DNA from: Treponema sp.
GTDB taxonomy: Bacteria > Spirochaetota > Spirochaetia > Treponematales > Treponemataceae
Direction of reading: 5' to 3'
Assembly: GCA_016292805.1 (NCBI GenBank)
Contig: JAEDFM010000070.1
Span: 1 to 5,959, forward strand
DNA length: 5,959 nt
Below, piece after piece: positions 5,907-5,959 of the stretch; positions within the stretch are counted from its first letter, which is position 1, and the number at the start of each line of letters is the position of its first letter. The notes beneath the pieces are model-generated. The model worked only from the letters and a program-made list of their open reading frames with translations. It did no database searches and was not told the DNA's origin. Both the position numbers and the translations under genes were made by a program.

Positions 5907-5959
5907 ATGATTCTGTGCAATACGGAAACCGAATGCAAGCCCAACTAAAGCACCGCCTT
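5904..5959 (-). CDS. Possible C-terminal end of a convergent gene (partial, unrecognised)
   Basis: On the minus strand, a frame open from the right edge reads GGALVGLAFGFRIAQNH and stops at a TAG (complement of 5904-5906). The Gly/Ala/Leu/Phe mix looks like the end of a membrane-embedded protein, and the base composition is richer in GC than the intergenic DNA beside it. Seventeen residues are too few to name a family. The two other minus-strand frames look less natural: one hits a stop after four codons, the other gives a Cys/Trp/Tyr-rich reading. The frame could still be chance, since the coding evidence is slight. Confidence 0.35.
   Translation of the reverse strand, partial: GGALVGLAFGFRIAQNH

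Overview
The window holds one classical cell-elongation (rod-shape) operon on the + strand, read almost end to end: the tail of a TPR-protein gene, then mreB, mreC, mreD, mrdA (PBP2) and rodA. A short convergent stretch at the right edge may contain the last codons of a minus-strand gene. All five main genes look intact.

The DNA is AT-rich, with many A/T-ending codons. The gene order mreB-mreC-mreD-pbp2-rodA behind a TPR gene is the order I recall from Treponema pallidum, and the protein variants (DLGTCNT in MreB, CHVH in PBP2, a long RodA) also fit a spirochaete. A low-GC Treponema from an oral, gut or rumen setting is my best guess. This is inference from memory, not from a search.

Layout: a partial TPR gene (2-151); a 33-base gap with a good Shine-Dalgarno sequence; mreB (185-1222); 10 bases; mreC (1233-2120); 2 bases; mreD (2123-2647); an 8-base overlap; mrdA (2640-4499); 8 bases; rodA (4508-5827). 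After rodA there are 132 bases with small inverted repeats and a possible convergent reading frame. The tight spacing says the genes are transcribed together and probably translationally coupled. I see no convincing promoter inside the window, so the promoter probably lies upstream of base 1.

How the parts work together, from established knowledge of the families: MreB filaments on the inner face of the membrane organise the complex. MreC and MreD link it to the enzymes and activate PBP2. RodA polymerises glycan from lipid II, and PBP2 crosslinks the peptides. No gene for RodZ or another accessory factor is present here.

I did not find a new multi-gene system. The points most worth a second look are inside known proteins: a Cys/His-rich candidate metal site next to the PBP2 active site, a roughly 70-residue insertion in RodA that probably adds two membrane segments, and substitutions at usually conserved active-site positions in MreB and RodA.
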